64,000 nucleotides of DNA from Chloroflexota bacterium (GTDB lineage Bacteria > Chloroflexota > Limnocylindria > Limnocylindrales > CSP1-4): assembly GCA_030447745.1 (NCBI GenBank), contig JAUJOH010000001.1:25558-89557 (forward strand). The letters run 5' to 3'. The notes under the pieces were generated by a model. It ran no database searches and was not told the origin of the DNA. It saw only the letters and a list, made by a program, of their open reading frames with translations. Below, piece after piece: positions 30,260-41,447 of this stretch (positions are counted from its first letter, which is position 1; the number at the start of each line of letters is the position of its first letter). A program made the translations under genes and the position numbers.

Positions 30260-30852
30260 TCGTCCTCGGGATCGACCCGGGGACCGCTGCGCTTGGCTAC
30301 GGGATCGTCGAACGGAAGGGCGGCACGCTCCGTGCGGTGGACCACGGCTGCCTCCTCACGTCGCCGGACGACGGGCTGCCGGAGCGGCTGCTCCAGGTCC
30401 ACCAGCTCGTGGCGGACCTCGTGGCGCTTCACCGGCCGGCGCTCGTCGGCGTCGAGCGGCTGTTCTTCTCGCGCAACGCGCAGACGGCGTTTGGCGTGGG
30501 GCAGGCGCGGGGCGTCGTCCTGCTCGCCTGCGCCGAGGCGCACGCCACCGTCCGCGAGGCGACCCCGAACGAGGTGAAGGTCGCCGTGGCGGGCTACGGG
30601 GCGGCGGACAAGGAGCAGGTCCAGCGCATGGTCAAGGTCGTGCTCGGGATGGCGGAGGTCCCGACGCCGGACGACGCCGCAGACGCGCTCGCGGTCGCGA
30701 TCTGCGTCGCCAACCGGGAGCGCGCCGGCGAGCAGCTCGGGGCCGCGGTCCTCGACCGTGCCGCCGCCGCGCCGATGGCACGCGGCGAGTCCGGCTATGA
30801 CCGGGCGGTTCGGGACGCGGTGGCGCGGGAGCGGGCCGCCGGGCGTTCGTGA
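30256..30852 (+). CDS. ruvC: Holliday junction resolvase RuvC
   Basis: VLGIDPGTAALGYGIVE..., VGVERLFFSRNAQTAFGVGQARGV. Confidence 0.95.
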   Translation: MIVLGIDPGTAALGYGIVERKGGTLRAVDHGCLLTSPDDGLPERLLQVHQLVADLVALHRPALVGVERLFFSRNAQTAFGVGQARGVVLLACAEAHATVREATPNEVKVAVAGYGAADKEQVQRMVKVVLGMAEVPTPDDAADALAVAICVANRERAGEQLGAAVLDRAAAAPMARGESGYDRAVRDAVARERAAGRS

Positions 30853-31451
30853 TCGCGTCGGTCGAGGGTCGCGTCGGCGCGGTCGCGTTCGACTCGCTGG
30901 TGATCGAGGTCGGCGGGATCGGGTACCGAGTGTTCGCGGCGCCGTCCGTGCTCGCGGCCGTGCCGCCGGGGTCGGCGCTGAAGCTCCACACCTACCACCT
31001 GGTCCGGGAGGACCAGCAGGCGCTGTTCGGCTTCCGGACCGCGGAGGAGCTCGGCTTCTTCAACCTGCTGCTGACCGTCACCGGTGTGGGACCGAAGGTG
31101 GCGCTGGCGATCGTCGGCTCGCGGCCGACGCCGGACCTGCAGCTCGCGATCATGCAGCAGGACCACGCGGTCCTCGTGTCGATCCCGGGGATCGGCAAGC
31201 GGCTGGCTGAGCGGGTCATCTTCGAGCTCAAGGAGAAGGTCACGGCCGCCGGGGTGGCCGCGTCGACGGCCGCCGCCGGTGGGTCCGGCCGGGAGACCGG
31301 GGAGGGCGAGATCGTGGCCGCGCTCCAGGCGTTGGGTTACTCGCCGGCCGAGGCGCGCGAGGCGGCGCGGGCCGCGCTCGCGCGCGCCGGGGTGGGGGCG
31401 TCGCTCGAGGAGCGGGTCAAGGCGGCGCTCCGATCGCTCCTGCGCGAGTAG
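30849..31451 (+). CDS. ruvA: Holliday junction helicase subunit RuvA
   Basis: MIASVEGRVGAVAFDSLVIEVGGIGYRV..., LLTVTGVGPKVALAIV. Confidence 0.95.
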   Translation: MIASVEGRVGAVAFDSLVIEVGGIGYRVFAAPSVLAAVPPGSALKLHTYHLVREDQQALFGFRTAEELGFFNLLLTVTGVGPKVALAIVGSRPTPDLQLAIMQQDHAVLVSIPGIGKRLAERVIFELKEKVTAAGVAASTAAAGGSGRETGEGEIVAALQALGYSPAEAREAARAALARAGVGASLEERVKAALRSLLRE

Positions 31452-31961
31452 CCACGGGCGCCCGCTGCGGCGAACGCCCGTGTCATCGTCGCGGCCACAT
31501 ATGCGTGGACGGACTGTTGGGCCGCGCCATGACGCCGAGCACAGGCACAGGCACGCTCGGGCGCGCGCGCCAGACCGCACCGGCACTCCCGATTCCGCGC
31601 CTACGAGTCCTCGGGTGCATGGCTGGCCGCGATTCGGCGACTCGTACGCGATAGCAGTCCCGGGCGGTATGAATGGCAACGATCCCTGCCGCTCGGGGAT
31701 CGAGAACGGTCGCGGGCCTTGGCCGTTCACGGCGCTGTTGGCGCCAAGCTGGCAGAAGGCTCGCTGCGCCGCGAGCGTTGAGGCCGGTCGCCCGCGACCG
31801 TGCTGTGCTGCGGTGGTTTGCCTCTTGCGTCGCCGGGCCCCGAACGTCGAAACGCTGGGGTCACGCTGGTGAACACGGCGTGACCCGAGCACATGGGATC
31901 GCTGGTCTGTCACGTCCGAGCAGAGCCGGCGTGGCCGGGCGGAAAGCCCAGCGCGTGCTTC

Positions 31962-32426
31962 TTACCGGAAGCGATCTGCGTTCTCATAGAAGTGGATGGT
32001 GCACTCCGGATACCAGTTGCCGTCGCTGGCGTACACCGTCAACTTGGACTGGTACAGGTCGTAGGAGCCGCTCCAATGGGTGTGCCAGCCCCAAGGCCAT
32101 CCGGAACGGACCGTTCGAGCCGAGTACGAGGTGCTCCGTGGGAAGCTCGTGAAAGCCTCCTGGCGCTGCCACATCGGCTTGGCGCTCCACATCCCCCACA
32201 GATCGACCTGCTTGACGGCGATACTCGAGGAGCGGAACTCCATCTTGTAGAGGTAGCCGCTGCTGTTCCAGTACAAGCGGGCTGCGAACGACCTCGATCC
32301 GGATGAACAGCTTGCCCACTGGTATCCCGAGGCTGCCGACGCCTCGTGCGCGGACATTCCGGTCAAGCCGAGGACGAGCGTAAGCGCGACCAGCCCGCGA
32401 ACCGCTGTCATCGAGAACCTTCTCAT
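31962..32426 (-). CDS. Small secreted aromatic-rich protein
   Basis: Signal peptide MRRFSMTAVRGLVALTLVLGLTGMSAHEASA then Trp/Tyr-rich mature region with two Cys. Confidence 0.6.
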   Translation of the reverse strand: MRRFSMTAVRGLVALTLVLGLTGMSAHEASAASGYQWASCSSGSRSFAARLYWNSSGYLYKMEFRSSSIAVKQVDLWGMWSAKPMWQRQEAFTSFPRSTSYSARTVRSGWPWGWHTHWSGSYDLYQSKLTVYASDGNWYPECTIHFYENADRFR

Positions 32427-32576
32427 TGCTTAACTCCTTGGTCTCCGCTCCGGCCGCGAACTGCACCGGTCGCCCGCACGATGGGCGCAAGTGGCCAGGC
32501 TGGCATCCGGCAGAGTCCCCATCGCGCTAGGCCAGGCATACTTAATGTGCTTCCTTAATCTGCTTCGCGACCGGCG

Positions 32577-32592
32577 TCGAACATGCGTACGA
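32577..32592. promoter_or_regulatory. Candidate LexA/SOS box upstream of ruvB
   Basis: TCGAAC-ATGC-GTACGA; one mismatch to Gram-positive-type TCGAAC-N4-GTTCGA; 30 bp before ruvB ATG. Confidence 0.5.
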
Positions 32593-32622
32593 TATGGTCG
32601 GCTGCGTGCTAGACTCCCGCCG

Positions 32623-33702
32623 ATGACCGACGACGTCTCCCGGCTCCTCGCGGCGGACCTCGTCGACGACGCCGACCTCGCCGTTGAGGGCACGCTCCGG
32701 CCGCGGACGCTCGCCGAGTACATCGGCCAGCGCGAGGTCAAGGCCAACCTCGCGGTGCTCCTCGCCGCGGCACGGGGCAGGGAAGAGGCGGCCGACCACA
32801 TCCTCCTCTACGGCCCGCCGGGGCTCGGCAAGACGACACTGGCCACGATCGTGGCCCGCGAGCTCGGGGTGAACATCCGGTACACGAGCGGCCCCGCCGT
32901 CGAGCGCGCCGGCGACCTGGCGGCGGTCCTGACCGCGCTCGACGAGCGGGACGTGCTGTTCATCGACGAGATCCACCGGCTGAACCGCGCGGTCGAGGAG
33001 ATCCTCTACCCGGCGATGGAGGACTACGCGCTCGACGTCATGATCGGCAAGGGCCCCAGCGCCCGGAGTCTCCGGCTGAGTCTCAAGCCGTTCACGGTGG
33101 TCGGCGCCACGACCCGCGCCGGCCGGATCTCCTCGCCGCTCCGGGACCGCTTCGGGGCCACCTACCGCCTCGACTTCTACGGCGAGGACGAGCTGATGGC
33201 GATCGTCCAGCGCTCGGCTCGGATCCTGGGCGTCGAGGTCGAGCCGGGCGCGGCGCACGCCATCGCCCGGCGCGGCCGCGGAACGCCGCGGATCGTCAAC
33301 CGGCTGCTCAAGCGCGTCCGCGACCATGCCCAGGTGCACGGCGACGGCCGGGTCGACGAGACCACGGCGACCGAGGCGATGCGGGCGATGGAGATCGACG
33401 ACGAGGGCCTCGACTCGACGGACCGCAAGCTCCTCGCGGCCATCGTCCAGAAGTTCGCGTCCGGGCCCGTCGGCGTCCAGGCGCTGGCCGCCGTGCTGGC
33501 GGAGGAGGTCGAGACGATCGAGGATGTCTATGAGCCGTTCCTGCTCCGGCTGGGGTTCATCGACCGCACGCCCCAGGGACGGATCGCCACGGACGCGGCC
33601 CGGCAGCACCTGGCGCGACTCGGGTTCGAGATCCCGCCGCCTCGGCGCGCGGAGCCCGAGATGGTCGGGCTGTGGGGAGACCCCGCGATCGGGCCCGGTT
33701 AG
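32623..33702 (+). CDS. ruvB: Holliday junction helicase RuvB
   Basis: [19 protein letters not shown]..., [24 protein letters not shown]. Confidence 0.97.
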   Translation: MTDDVSRLLAADLVDDADLAVEGTLRPRTLAEYIGQREVKANLAVLLAAARGREEAADHILLYGPPGLGKTTLATIVARELGVNIRYTSGPAVERAGDLAAVLTALDERDVLFIDEIHRLNRAVEEILYPAMEDYALDVMIGKGPSARSLRLSLKPFTVVGATTRAGRISSPLRDRFGATYRLDFYGEDELMAIVQRSARILGVEVEPGAAHAIARRGRGTPRIVNRLLKRVRDHAQVHGDGRVDETTATEAMRAMEIDDEGLDSTDRKLLAAIVQKFASGPVGVQALAAVLAEEVETIEDVYEPFLLRLGFIDRTPQGRIATDAARQHLARLGFEIPPPRRAEPEMVGLWGDPAIGPG

Positions 33703-33924
33703 GTGGACGGGCTCGATCTCGGGCGGCTCCTCATCATCGGCGGCATCGCGCTCGCCGTGGTCGGCGTGATCGTCGTGCTCGCCCCGAACATCCCGTTCCT
33801 CGGCCGGCTGCCGGGCGACATCCGGATCGAGGGCGAGAACGTCCGCGTGTTCATCCCGCTGGGCACGATGCTGCTCCTCAGCGTCATTTTGACGATCGTC
33901 CTGAACGTCATCGGTCGGCGGTGA
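33703..33924 (+). CDS. DUF2905-family membrane protein
   Basis: LGRLLIIGGIALAVVGVIVVLAPNIPFLGRLPGDIRIEGENVRVFIPLGTMLLLSVILT. Confidence 0.85.
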   Translation: MDGLDLGRLLIIGGIALAVVGVIVVLAPNIPFLGRLPGDIRIEGENVRVFIPLGTMLLLSVILTIVLNVIGRR

Positions 33925-35111
33925 CGGCCGACGCCCCGGCGTCGTCGTTCCGCGGCCGCGCCGCCCGCTACGACATCCTCGTGCCGCCGCCGCCGGACGG
34001 GTCGACGCACGGAAGAGTCGGGCGTCTCGAGCTGCACCACGGGGTGGTCGAGACGCCGCAGTTCATGCCGGTCGGCACGAACGCCACCGTCAAGGCGCTC
34101 GACCCGGACGAGATCGCGGCAACCGGCGCCACGATCGTGCTCGCCAACACGTACCACCTCTACCTGCGGCCCGGGCACGAGCGGATCCGGCGCGTCGGCG
34201 GCCTGCACCGGTTCATGGCCTGGAACCGCCCGATCCTCACCGACTCGGGTGGCTTCCAGGTCGTCTCGCTCGGCGACCTGCGGGTCGTGGACGAGGACGG
34301 TGTCACGTTCCGGAGCCATCTCGACGGGTCCGTTCACCGGTTCACGCCGGAGCATGCGATGGCCGTCCAGGAGGCACTCGGCGCCGACGTCGCGGTCGCC
34401 TTCGACCAGCCCGTGACGCCGCTGTCACCGCGGCCCGTCGTCGCCGACGCGACGGCCCGAACGCACTCCTGGGCGGAGCGGTCGCTGGCGGCGCATGGTC
34501 GCGCGGACCAGGCGCTCTTCGGGGTGATCCAGGGCGGGCTCGATCCGGAGCTCCGGACGGAGTCGACGCGCTGCATCGCGGGCCTGCCGTTCGACGGGCT
34601 CAACATCGGCGGGCTGGCCGGCGACGAGACGCCCGAGCAGCGCAACGCGACCCTCGATCTGGTCGTGCCGCTCCTGGCCGCCGACCCGCGGCCACGCTAC
34701 CTGATGGGGCTCGGATCGCCGGCGGACCTGCTCGAGGCGGTGCACCGCGGGGTGGACCTCTTCGACTCCGTCCTGCCCGCGCGCGTCGCGCGCAACGCCA
34801 GCCTGTGGGTCCCGGGCGGGAAGCTGAACCTGCGCAATGCCCGGTTCCTCGACGATCCGGATCCCGTCCAGGCGGACTGCCCCTGCCCCCTCTGCCGGCG
34901 CTTCTCGCGGGCGTATCTCGCCCACCTGTTCCGGGCCGGCGAGCTGCTGGCCTACCGCCTCGCGACGTGCCACAACCTGAGGTTCACGCTCGACTTCATG
35001 GCCCGGATCAGGACCGCACTCGGGGCCGGAACCTTCAGCACGGACCTCCTAGAATTGCGGGAACGGGCCGGTCGATTGAGTCGCGGTGAAGCCGCCGACA
35101 AGTCGGCGTGA
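33921..35111 (+). CDS. tgt: Queuine tRNA-ribosyltransferase
   Basis: TPQFMPVGTNATVKAL..., ILTDSGGFQVVSLG..., zinc site CPCPLCRRFSRAYLAHL. Confidence 0.96.
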   Translation: MTADAPASSFRGRAARYDILVPPPPDGSTHGRVGRLELHHGVVETPQFMPVGTNATVKALDPDEIAATGATIVLANTYHLYLRPGHERIRRVGGLHRFMAWNRPILTDSGGFQVVSLGDLRVVDEDGVTFRSHLDGSVHRFTPEHAMAVQEALGADVAVAFDQPVTPLSPRPVVADATARTHSWAERSLAAHGRADQALFGVIQGGLDPELRTESTRCIAGLPFDGLNIGGLAGDETPEQRNATLDLVVPLLAADPRPRYLMGLGSPADLLEAVHRGVDLFDSVLPARVARNASLWVPGGKLNLRNARFLDDPDPVQADCPCPLCRRFSRAYLAHLFRAGELLAYRLATCHNLRFTLDFMARIRTALGAGTFSTDLLELRERAGRLSRGEAADKSA

Positions 35112-35153
35112 AGGACCGATCGCTAGCCTTGTCGCCACGCGGAGGATCGCCGG

Positions 35154-35315
35154 ATGGGCTCACGAGATCGCCCGAGCCGCGAACAGAAGAAGAAGCCCAA
35201 GGAGAAGTCCGGGCCGCCGAAGCTCGCGCCGCTCTCGGAGCCGCCCCAGAACGTGGAGCTGATCCGGAAGGAACGCAAGCCGCGGCGCGTCGACCAGGAG
35301 CCGGAAGAGAGCTGA
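35154..35315 (+). CDS. Small basic hypothetical protein (53 aa)
   Basis: [53 protein letters not shown]; between tgt and recA. Confidence 0.5.
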   Translation: MGSRDRPSREQKKKPKEKSGPPKLAPLSEPPQNVELIRKERKPRRVDQEPEES

Positions 35316-35385
35316 ACCGCGGTCGGACGCCGGGAACGTCCGCTCCGTCGAACGGCCGAGGGAACGACAGGAGCGTGACAGACGG

Positions 35386-36459
35386 ATGGCGATGACGACC
35401 AACTCGCGGAACGGCGAGCGAGCGACGGCGGACCGAGCGACCGCGGAGCGCGGCAAGGCCGTGGATGCCGCGATCGTCGCGATCGAGAAGCAGTTCGGGT
35501 CGGGCTCCATCATGAAGCTCGGGTCGGCGTCGCGGCAGCAGGTCGACTTCATCCCGACGGGATCGATCGCGCTGGACTTGGCCCTTGGTGTGGGTGGCAT
35601 CCCGCGCGGCCGGATCACGGAGATCTTCGGCCCGGAGTCGTCGGGCAAGACGACGGTCTGCCAGCACGTCATCGCCGAGGCGCAGCGTCGCGGCGGCGTG
35701 GCCGCCTTCATCGACGTCGAGCATGCACTCGACCCGGGCTACGCACGTGCCTGTGGCGTCAACGTCGACGAGCTGCTCGTGTCGCAGCCGGATACGGGCG
35801 AGCAGGCGCTCGAGATCACCGAGACGCTGATCCGGTCCGGTGGCGTCGACTGCGTCGTGGTCGACTCCGTCGCCGCTCTCGTGCCCCGGGCCGAGATCGA
35901 GGGCGAGATGGGGGACTCGTTCGTCGGCATCCAGGCCCGGTTGATGAGCCAGGCGCTGCGCAAGCTGACCGGGGCGGTCTCGCGCTCGAACACCGCCCTC
36001 GTCTTCACGAACCAGCTGCGCGAGAAGATCGGCGTCATGTTCGGCAACCCGGAGACGACGACCGGCGGTCGCGCGCTGAAGTTCTACGCCAGCGTCAGGC
36101 TCGACATCCGGCGGGTCGAGACGATCAAGACGGGCACGGAATCGGTCGGCAACCGAGTGCGGGTCAAGGTCGTCAAGAACAAGGTCGCGCCGCCGTTCCG
36201 CGTCGCCGAGTTCGACGTCATGTACGGCGAGGGCGTGTCGCGCGAGGGCGGGCTGCTCGACGTCGGCGTGGCGATGGACGTCGTCACCAAGACTGGTGCC
36301 TGGTTCACGTTCGCGGACACGCGCCTCGGGCAGGGTCGCGAGGCGGCCAAGGAGTTCCTCAAGGGCGCCCCGGACATTGCCGCGGAGATCGACCGCCGCA
36401 TCCGGGGTAGGATCGACGAGGTCGAGCTCCCGGTCGAGGGCATCGCAGAGGTCGAGTAG
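35386..36459 (+). CDS. recA: Recombinase RecA
   Basis: [29 protein letters not shown]..., full-length. Confidence 0.98.
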   Translation: MAMTTNSRNGERATADRATAERGKAVDAAIVAIEKQFGSGSIMKLGSASRQQVDFIPTGSIALDLALGVGGIPRGRITEIFGPESSGKTTVCQHVIAEAQRRGGVAAFIDVEHALDPGYARACGVNVDELLVSQPDTGEQALEITETLIRSGGVDCVVVDSVAALVPRAEIEGEMGDSFVGIQARLMSQALRKLTGAVSRSNTALVFTNQLREKIGVMFGNPETTTGGRALKFYASVRLDIRRVETIKTGTESVGNRVRVKVVKNKVAPPFRVAEFDVMYGEGVSREGGLLDVGVAMDVVTKTGAWFTFADTRLGQGREAAKEFLKGAPDIAAEIDRRIRGRIDEVELPVEGIAEVE

Positions 36460-36529
36460 CCCGCGTGTCGTTCGGGCGCGTCGAGACTCCCGCGGACGCG
36501 GTCATCCCCGGCGTGCGACCGAGCGGCTG

Positions 36530-37156
36530 ATGGAGCCGCGCCGCCGCCGCATGTCGTTCTCCCAGCGACGCGAGCAGCGGGCCGCGATCGACGATCCGGA
36601 GCTCGTGCTTGCGGCCGCCAGCCGCTTCCTCGAAACCCGCGCGCGCTCCGTGGCTGAGGTGCGACGCCGGCTGACCCAGGCGGGCTATCGCTCGGAGTTG
36701 ATCGACGGCGCGATCGGTCGGCTCGTGGAGCTCGGGATCCTCGACGACGAGGCGTTCGCCCGCGTGTGGGTCGAGTCGCGCGATCGGGCGCGACCGCGGG
36801 GAGAGTCCGCGCTGCGGAGCGAGCTGGCCGTGCGAGGGGTGCCGCGCGCGGTGATCGACGGCGCACTCGAGGCGCGCCGCCGGGGGGAGCGGGCGGCCCG
36901 CCTCGGTGAGGCGATTGCGCGCGCCCCGGCCGACGAGAGCGGCTCCCCGGACGAGGCGGCGGCGCGGCGCTTGCTCGAGCGGCGTGGCGCGACGCTCCGC
37001 CGCGAGGCCGACCCGCGGGCACGCCGTCACAGGGCCTACGCACTCCTGGCACGCAACGGGTTCGACCCGGGCACCTGCGCCACGGTTGCGGCGGCGTGGG
37101 TCGGCCGATCGAACGATGCCATCGACGGGGACGCGGCGGAGCCGCCCGACGGCTGA
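36530..37156 (+). CDS. recX: Regulatory protein RecX
   Basis: ASRFLETRARSVAEVRRRLTQAGYRSELIDGAIGRLVELGILDDEAFARVWVESR. Confidence 0.88.
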   Translation: MEPRRRRMSFSQRREQRAAIDDPELVLAAASRFLETRARSVAEVRRRLTQAGYRSELIDGAIGRLVELGILDDEAFARVWVESRDRARPRGESALRSELAVRGVPRAVIDGALEARRRGERAARLGEAIARAPADESGSPDEAAARRLLERRGATLRREADPRARRHRAYALLARNGFDPGTCATVAAAWVGRSNDAIDGDAAEPPDG

Positions 37157-37343
37157 CGGCGAGCCGGCGGTCGAACGCCGCGCCGAACCGCCCGCGCGGC
37201 GGCGACGCGGGCGGGACGGGCGACCCGGCGACGCGCGGCGCCGGCCGCACGCCACGCGGGCGACGCGCGCGACCAACCGCCGGCGTCAACGTCGGCGCGG
37301 CTTGGGCACGACGTTTGGTGTCGCCGGCGGCCACACGGGCGAT

Positions 37344-37665
37344 CGTTCGTTTCACCTGCCAACCCGCGTGCCCCGCCCGACCGTCCGTTGGACCGCTGGC
37401 GAACCCAGGCCCGCCCGATGCGTCACGGCGGGCGAGATCGATGGATACCACGCCCTGCAGGGCGGACACGGCAGCCACGTGGCGCGACAACCCGGAGACA
37501 TGGCGCTCGGCGTGCCACCGGGCTTCGTGGATGAAACAGGCCCGCCCGATGAAACGGCGGCGCGGCGCGGCGCGGCGCGGCTGCGGGGCGCGGCGGCCGG
37601 CGCGACAACAGGGGGACATGGCGCTTGGGGTGCCACGCCGGCGCGGCGGATGAAACGGGCGGCGC
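37344..37665. repeat. Intergenic repeat cluster (two 66-bp copies; related copy at 9712-9760)
   Basis: 37481-37546 and 37600-37665 share GGCGCGACAAC..GG.GACATGGCGCT.GG.GTGCCAC...GGATGAAAC.GGC. Confidence 0.7.
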
Positions 37666-38003
37666 GGGCGCGCCGCGGCGCGGGCGCGGCAGCCGGCGGC
37701 TCGGCGCGGTGGGCCCGCCGGCGCTCTGCGCGGCCCCGCCGCCCGTCGACGCGACTGACGCTCCCCGAACGGGCGTCGCGCGCGGGCAACGGCCGCCGAC
37801 TGGCCGCCGTAGTAGGCTACGCGGAACACCGACGGTCGGACCTTCGGGCCACCGCCGGCCGAGCCGCGCAATCGTCTGCCGGGCCGGGCCCAACCGAGCC
37901 CAGCCGGTCCCGGCCCCCGTTCAGGACGGTGCGCGTCGCCCGAATGACCGTATGACCTCCGGTCGGCCCGTCAGACCCGCCGACCGGACGGAGGGAACAG
38001 AAG

Positions 38004-39530
38004 ATGGAGACACCGGTCGCCGTCGCGATCGCCCTTGTGGCGCTCGCTGCGGGGGTGATCGTCGGCATGCTCGTGCGAAGCATGGGGCGACCCAGGCAGT
38101 GAAGGCCGCCCAGGTCGAGGCCCGCCGGATCGAGGCCGAGGCGCGCGCGCGCCAGAAGGACCTGATCCTCGAAGCGAAGGAAGAGAAGATCCGGCTGCTG
38201 CGCGAGGCCGAGGGGGAGGCGCGCAGTCGTCGCACGGAGCTCCAGTCGTTCGAGCGTCGGCTGCTGCAGCGGGACGAGCAGCTCGACCAGCGGACGGACA
38301 TGCTGGAGCAACGTGACCGAAACTCCTCGAGCGGGAGCGCGAGCTCGATCGAACCTGGGAGGAGCTCGCGCGCGCCCACCAGGACCACGTGGCGGCTCTC
38401 GAGCGCGTCAGCAGCATGTCCGCCGAGGACGCCAAGACGATGCTGCTCGAGGAGGTCCGCGAGGAAGCGGAGCACGACGCCGTCAAGGTCGCCCGCGCCA
38501 TCGAGCGCAAGGCTCGCGAGGAGGCGCACGAGAAGGCGCGCGACGTCATCGTCACCGCGATCCAGCGTGTCGCCGCCGATCACACGGCGGAGCACACGGT
38601 CAGCGTGATCCACCTTCCGTCGGACGAGATGAAGGGCCGGATCATCGGCCGCGAGGGCCGGAACATCCGGGCGCTGGAGCAGGCGACCGGCGTCGACCTG
38701 ATCATCGACGACACGCCGGAGACGGTCATCGTGTCCGGCTTCGACCCGGTCCGCCGCGAGGTTGCCCGGCTGTCGCTGACGAAGCTGATCAGCGACGGCC
38801 GGATCCATCCTGGGCGGATCGAGGAGGTCGTCAACAAGGCCCGAGCGGAGGTCGACCTGATCATCCGGCAGGCGGAGAGAGTGCCGCCTACGACGCAGGC
38901 GTGCCCGGGCTGCCGCCGGAGCTGATCAGGCTGCTCGGCCGCCTGAAGTACCGGACGAGCTACGGGCAGAACGTGCTGAACCACTCGGTCGAGACGAGCC
39001 GGCTCGCCGCCGTCGTCGCGGCCGAGGTCGGCGCGGACGTGACGATCGCGAAGATGGGCGGCTTGCTCCATGACATCGGCAAGGCCGTTGACCACGAGGT
39101 CGAGGGTCCCCACGCGGCCATCGGCGCCCAGATGGCACAGCGGCACAACCTGCCGTTCAAGGTGATCAACGGGATCGCGGCGCATCACCAGGAGGTGGAG
39201 TACGCGTGCATCGAGGCGCCCATCGTCCAGATCGCCGACGCGATCAGCGCCTCGCGGCCGGGCGCCCGCGGCGAGGCCATGGACACCTACGTCAAGCGGC
39301 TCGAGGACCTGCAGGCGATCGCCGAGAGCTTCAACGGGGTCGAGAAGTCGTTCGCCGTCCAGGCCGGTCGGGAGGTCCGGATCCTCGTCCGGCCGGAGGA
39401 GATCGACGACCTGACCGCCACCCGCCTCGCGCGTGACATCGTGCGCAAGATCGAGGACACGCTGACCTACCCGGGTCAGATCAAGGTGACCGTCATCCGC
39501 GAGACGCGGGCCGTGGAGTACGCGAAGTAG
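38004..39530 (+). CDS. rny: Ribonuclease Y (three apparent indels near 38.08, 38.32 and 38.88 kb)
   Basis: N-terminal [27 protein letters not shown] region [32 protein letters not shown] domain [14 protein letters not shown]. Confidence 0.92.
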
Positions 39531-39682
39531 TCGCCGAGCGACCCGGCGGCGACCTCGGAGGACCGGACAAGACACCGTCGGCGACGGGTTCGACCGTCGG
39601 CACCACGGCCGGCGAGATCGGGCGGACCCGACTGGGCAACCCGCCCAACGGCAACGCGCCGCGACCACCCGGCGCGTGCCGC

Positions 39683-40474
39683 GTGTTGATGATCGGAGAC
39701 GTCATCGGCAAGCCCGGCCGGCAGGCCATCGAGCGCTGTCTGCCGGAGCTGCGTGAGGAGCGCGGGATCGACTTCGTGACCGCCAACGGCGAGAACCTCG
39801 CCGGCGGGATGGGGCTGACCGCCTCGACCGCGGAGGCGATCCTGGCGGCCGGCGTGGACGTGATCACGTCCGGCAACCACATCTGGGACAAGCGCGAGAT
39901 CTACCCCTTCCTCGATCAGTCGGACCGGGTGCTTCGCCCGCTGAACTACGGCACGCACGATGTGCCGGGGCGCGGCTGGGGCACGTACGAGGCGCTCGAC
40001 GGGACGGACGTCGCGGTCGTGAACCTGCAGGGCCGGACGTACATGCAGCCGATCGACAACCCGTTCACGGACGCAGACCGGCTGCTCGACGAGGCCTCGG
40101 AGCCGCTGCCGCCCGTGCGGCTCGTCGACTTCCACTGCGAGCTGACGTCCGAGAAGAATGCGCTCGGGCTGCACCTCGACGGCCGCGTCAGCGTCGTCGT
40201 CGGGACGCACACCCATATCGTCACCGGTGACGAGCGGATCCTGCCCAACGGGACCGCCTACCTCACCGACCTGGGAATGACGGGTCCTGTCTGGAGCGTC
40301 ATCGGGTTCGACCCGGCGACCGTCCTGCCGCGGTTCATGAACGCGCTGCCGACGCGCTTCGAGGTCGGCAGCGGCCCCGTCATCTTCAACGCCTGCCAGA
40401 TCGACGTCGATCCGGCCACCGGGCGAAGCCTCGCCATCGAACGCGTCCAGCGGCTCGTCGAATCCTCGGCCTGA
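39683..40474 (+). CDS. YmdB/TIGR00282-family metallophosphoesterase
   Basis: MIGDVIGKPGRQAIERCLPEL..., TANGENLAGGMGL, TSGNHIWDKREIYPFL. Confidence 0.93.
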   Translation: MLMIGDVIGKPGRQAIERCLPELREERGIDFVTANGENLAGGMGLTASTAEAILAAGVDVITSGNHIWDKREIYPFLDQSDRVLRPLNYGTHDVPGRGWGTYEALDGTDVAVVNLQGRTYMQPIDNPFTDADRLLDEASEPLPPVRLVDFHCELTSEKNALGLHLDGRVSVVVGTHTHIVTGDERILPNGTAYLTDLGMTGPVWSVIGFDPATVLPRFMNALPTRFEVGSGPVIFNACQIDVDPATGRSLAIERVQRLVESSA

Positions 40475-40538
40475 TGGCTCGCGGGGCGTCGCCTCAGGCC
40501 TCGGCCGGCGAGTCGCGGCAGCCCGCGGAGGTTGCCGC

Positions 40539-41447
40539 TTGAAGGGCCGGCACGGCGTCGCGCCGTTCGACCCCGTGGTCGCACCCGCTCCCTCGCCGGT
40601 CGACCTTCACACGCACACGCGTCGCTCCGATGGCGTCCTGGAGCCCGCCGAGCTCGTGGCACAGGCTGCCGCGGCCGGCGTGCGGACGCTCGCCATCACG
40701 GACCACGACAGTCTGGCCGCCTGGCGCGAGCTGTTGGCGGCGGACGCCGTGCCCGCGGGCGTGTCGCTCATCCCGGGCGTCGAGATCAACGCCGTCGCCG
40801 GTGGTCGAGACGGGTTCTGGGAGGGGGAGCTCCACGTCCTCGGCTTCGGCATGGACCCGGACGACGCTCCCTTCGAGGCGGCGTTGCACAGCCAGCGCCA
40901 GCAGCGCCGCCGCCGCTTCGACCGGATCCTCGCCCGGCTGCGCGAGCTGGGCATGCCGATCGACGAGGAGGTCGAGCAGCTGTCGATCGGACACGACGAC
41001 GCACTCGGCCGACCCACCGTCGCGCGAGCGCTCATCGCTCGCGGCCACGCCGAGAGCGTCGAGGATGCCTTCCGGCGCTGGCTCGGGCACGGGCAGCCGG
41101 CCTGGGCGCCGCGCGGCGGGCTGGGGCCACGCGAGGCGATCCGGGCGATCCGCGCCGCCGGCGGGCTGCCGGTCCTCGCGCACTTCGGGGAGGCGCGTCA
41201 GCGGATCGGCGTCGTCCGCGAGCTCGTGGAGGCCGGGCTCGGCGGGCTCGAGGTCCACTACCGGGGCTGGGAACGGGCGACGGTCGAGTCCGTCGCCTCG
41301 GTCGCCGACGAGCTCCGGCTCGTCGCCACGGGCGGCAGCGACTACCACGGCGACCTCGGCCCGTACGCCCAGACGCACGCGCTGCTGTGGGTGCCGTCCT
41401 CGGTTGGCGACCGCCTGCGCGAGGCGCTCCGCCCGGCGAACGCCTAG
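40539..41447 (+). CDS. PHP-domain phosphoesterase
   Basis: VDLHTHTRRSDGVLEPAELVAQAAAAGVRTLAITDHDSLAAW...GGSDYHGD. Confidence 0.9.
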   Translation: MKGRHGVAPFDPVVAPAPSPVDLHTHTRRSDGVLEPAELVAQAAAAGVRTLAITDHDSLAAWRELLAADAVPAGVSLIPGVEINAVAGGRDGFWEGELHVLGFGMDPDDAPFEAALHSQRQQRRRRFDRILARLRELGMPIDEEVEQLSIGHDDALGRPTVARALIARGHAESVEDAFRRWLGHGQPAWAPRGGLGPREAIRAIRAAGGLPVLAHFGEARQRIGVVRELVEAGLGGLEVHYRGWERATVESVASVADELRLVATGGSDYHGDLGPYAQTHALLWVPSSVGDRLREALRPANA

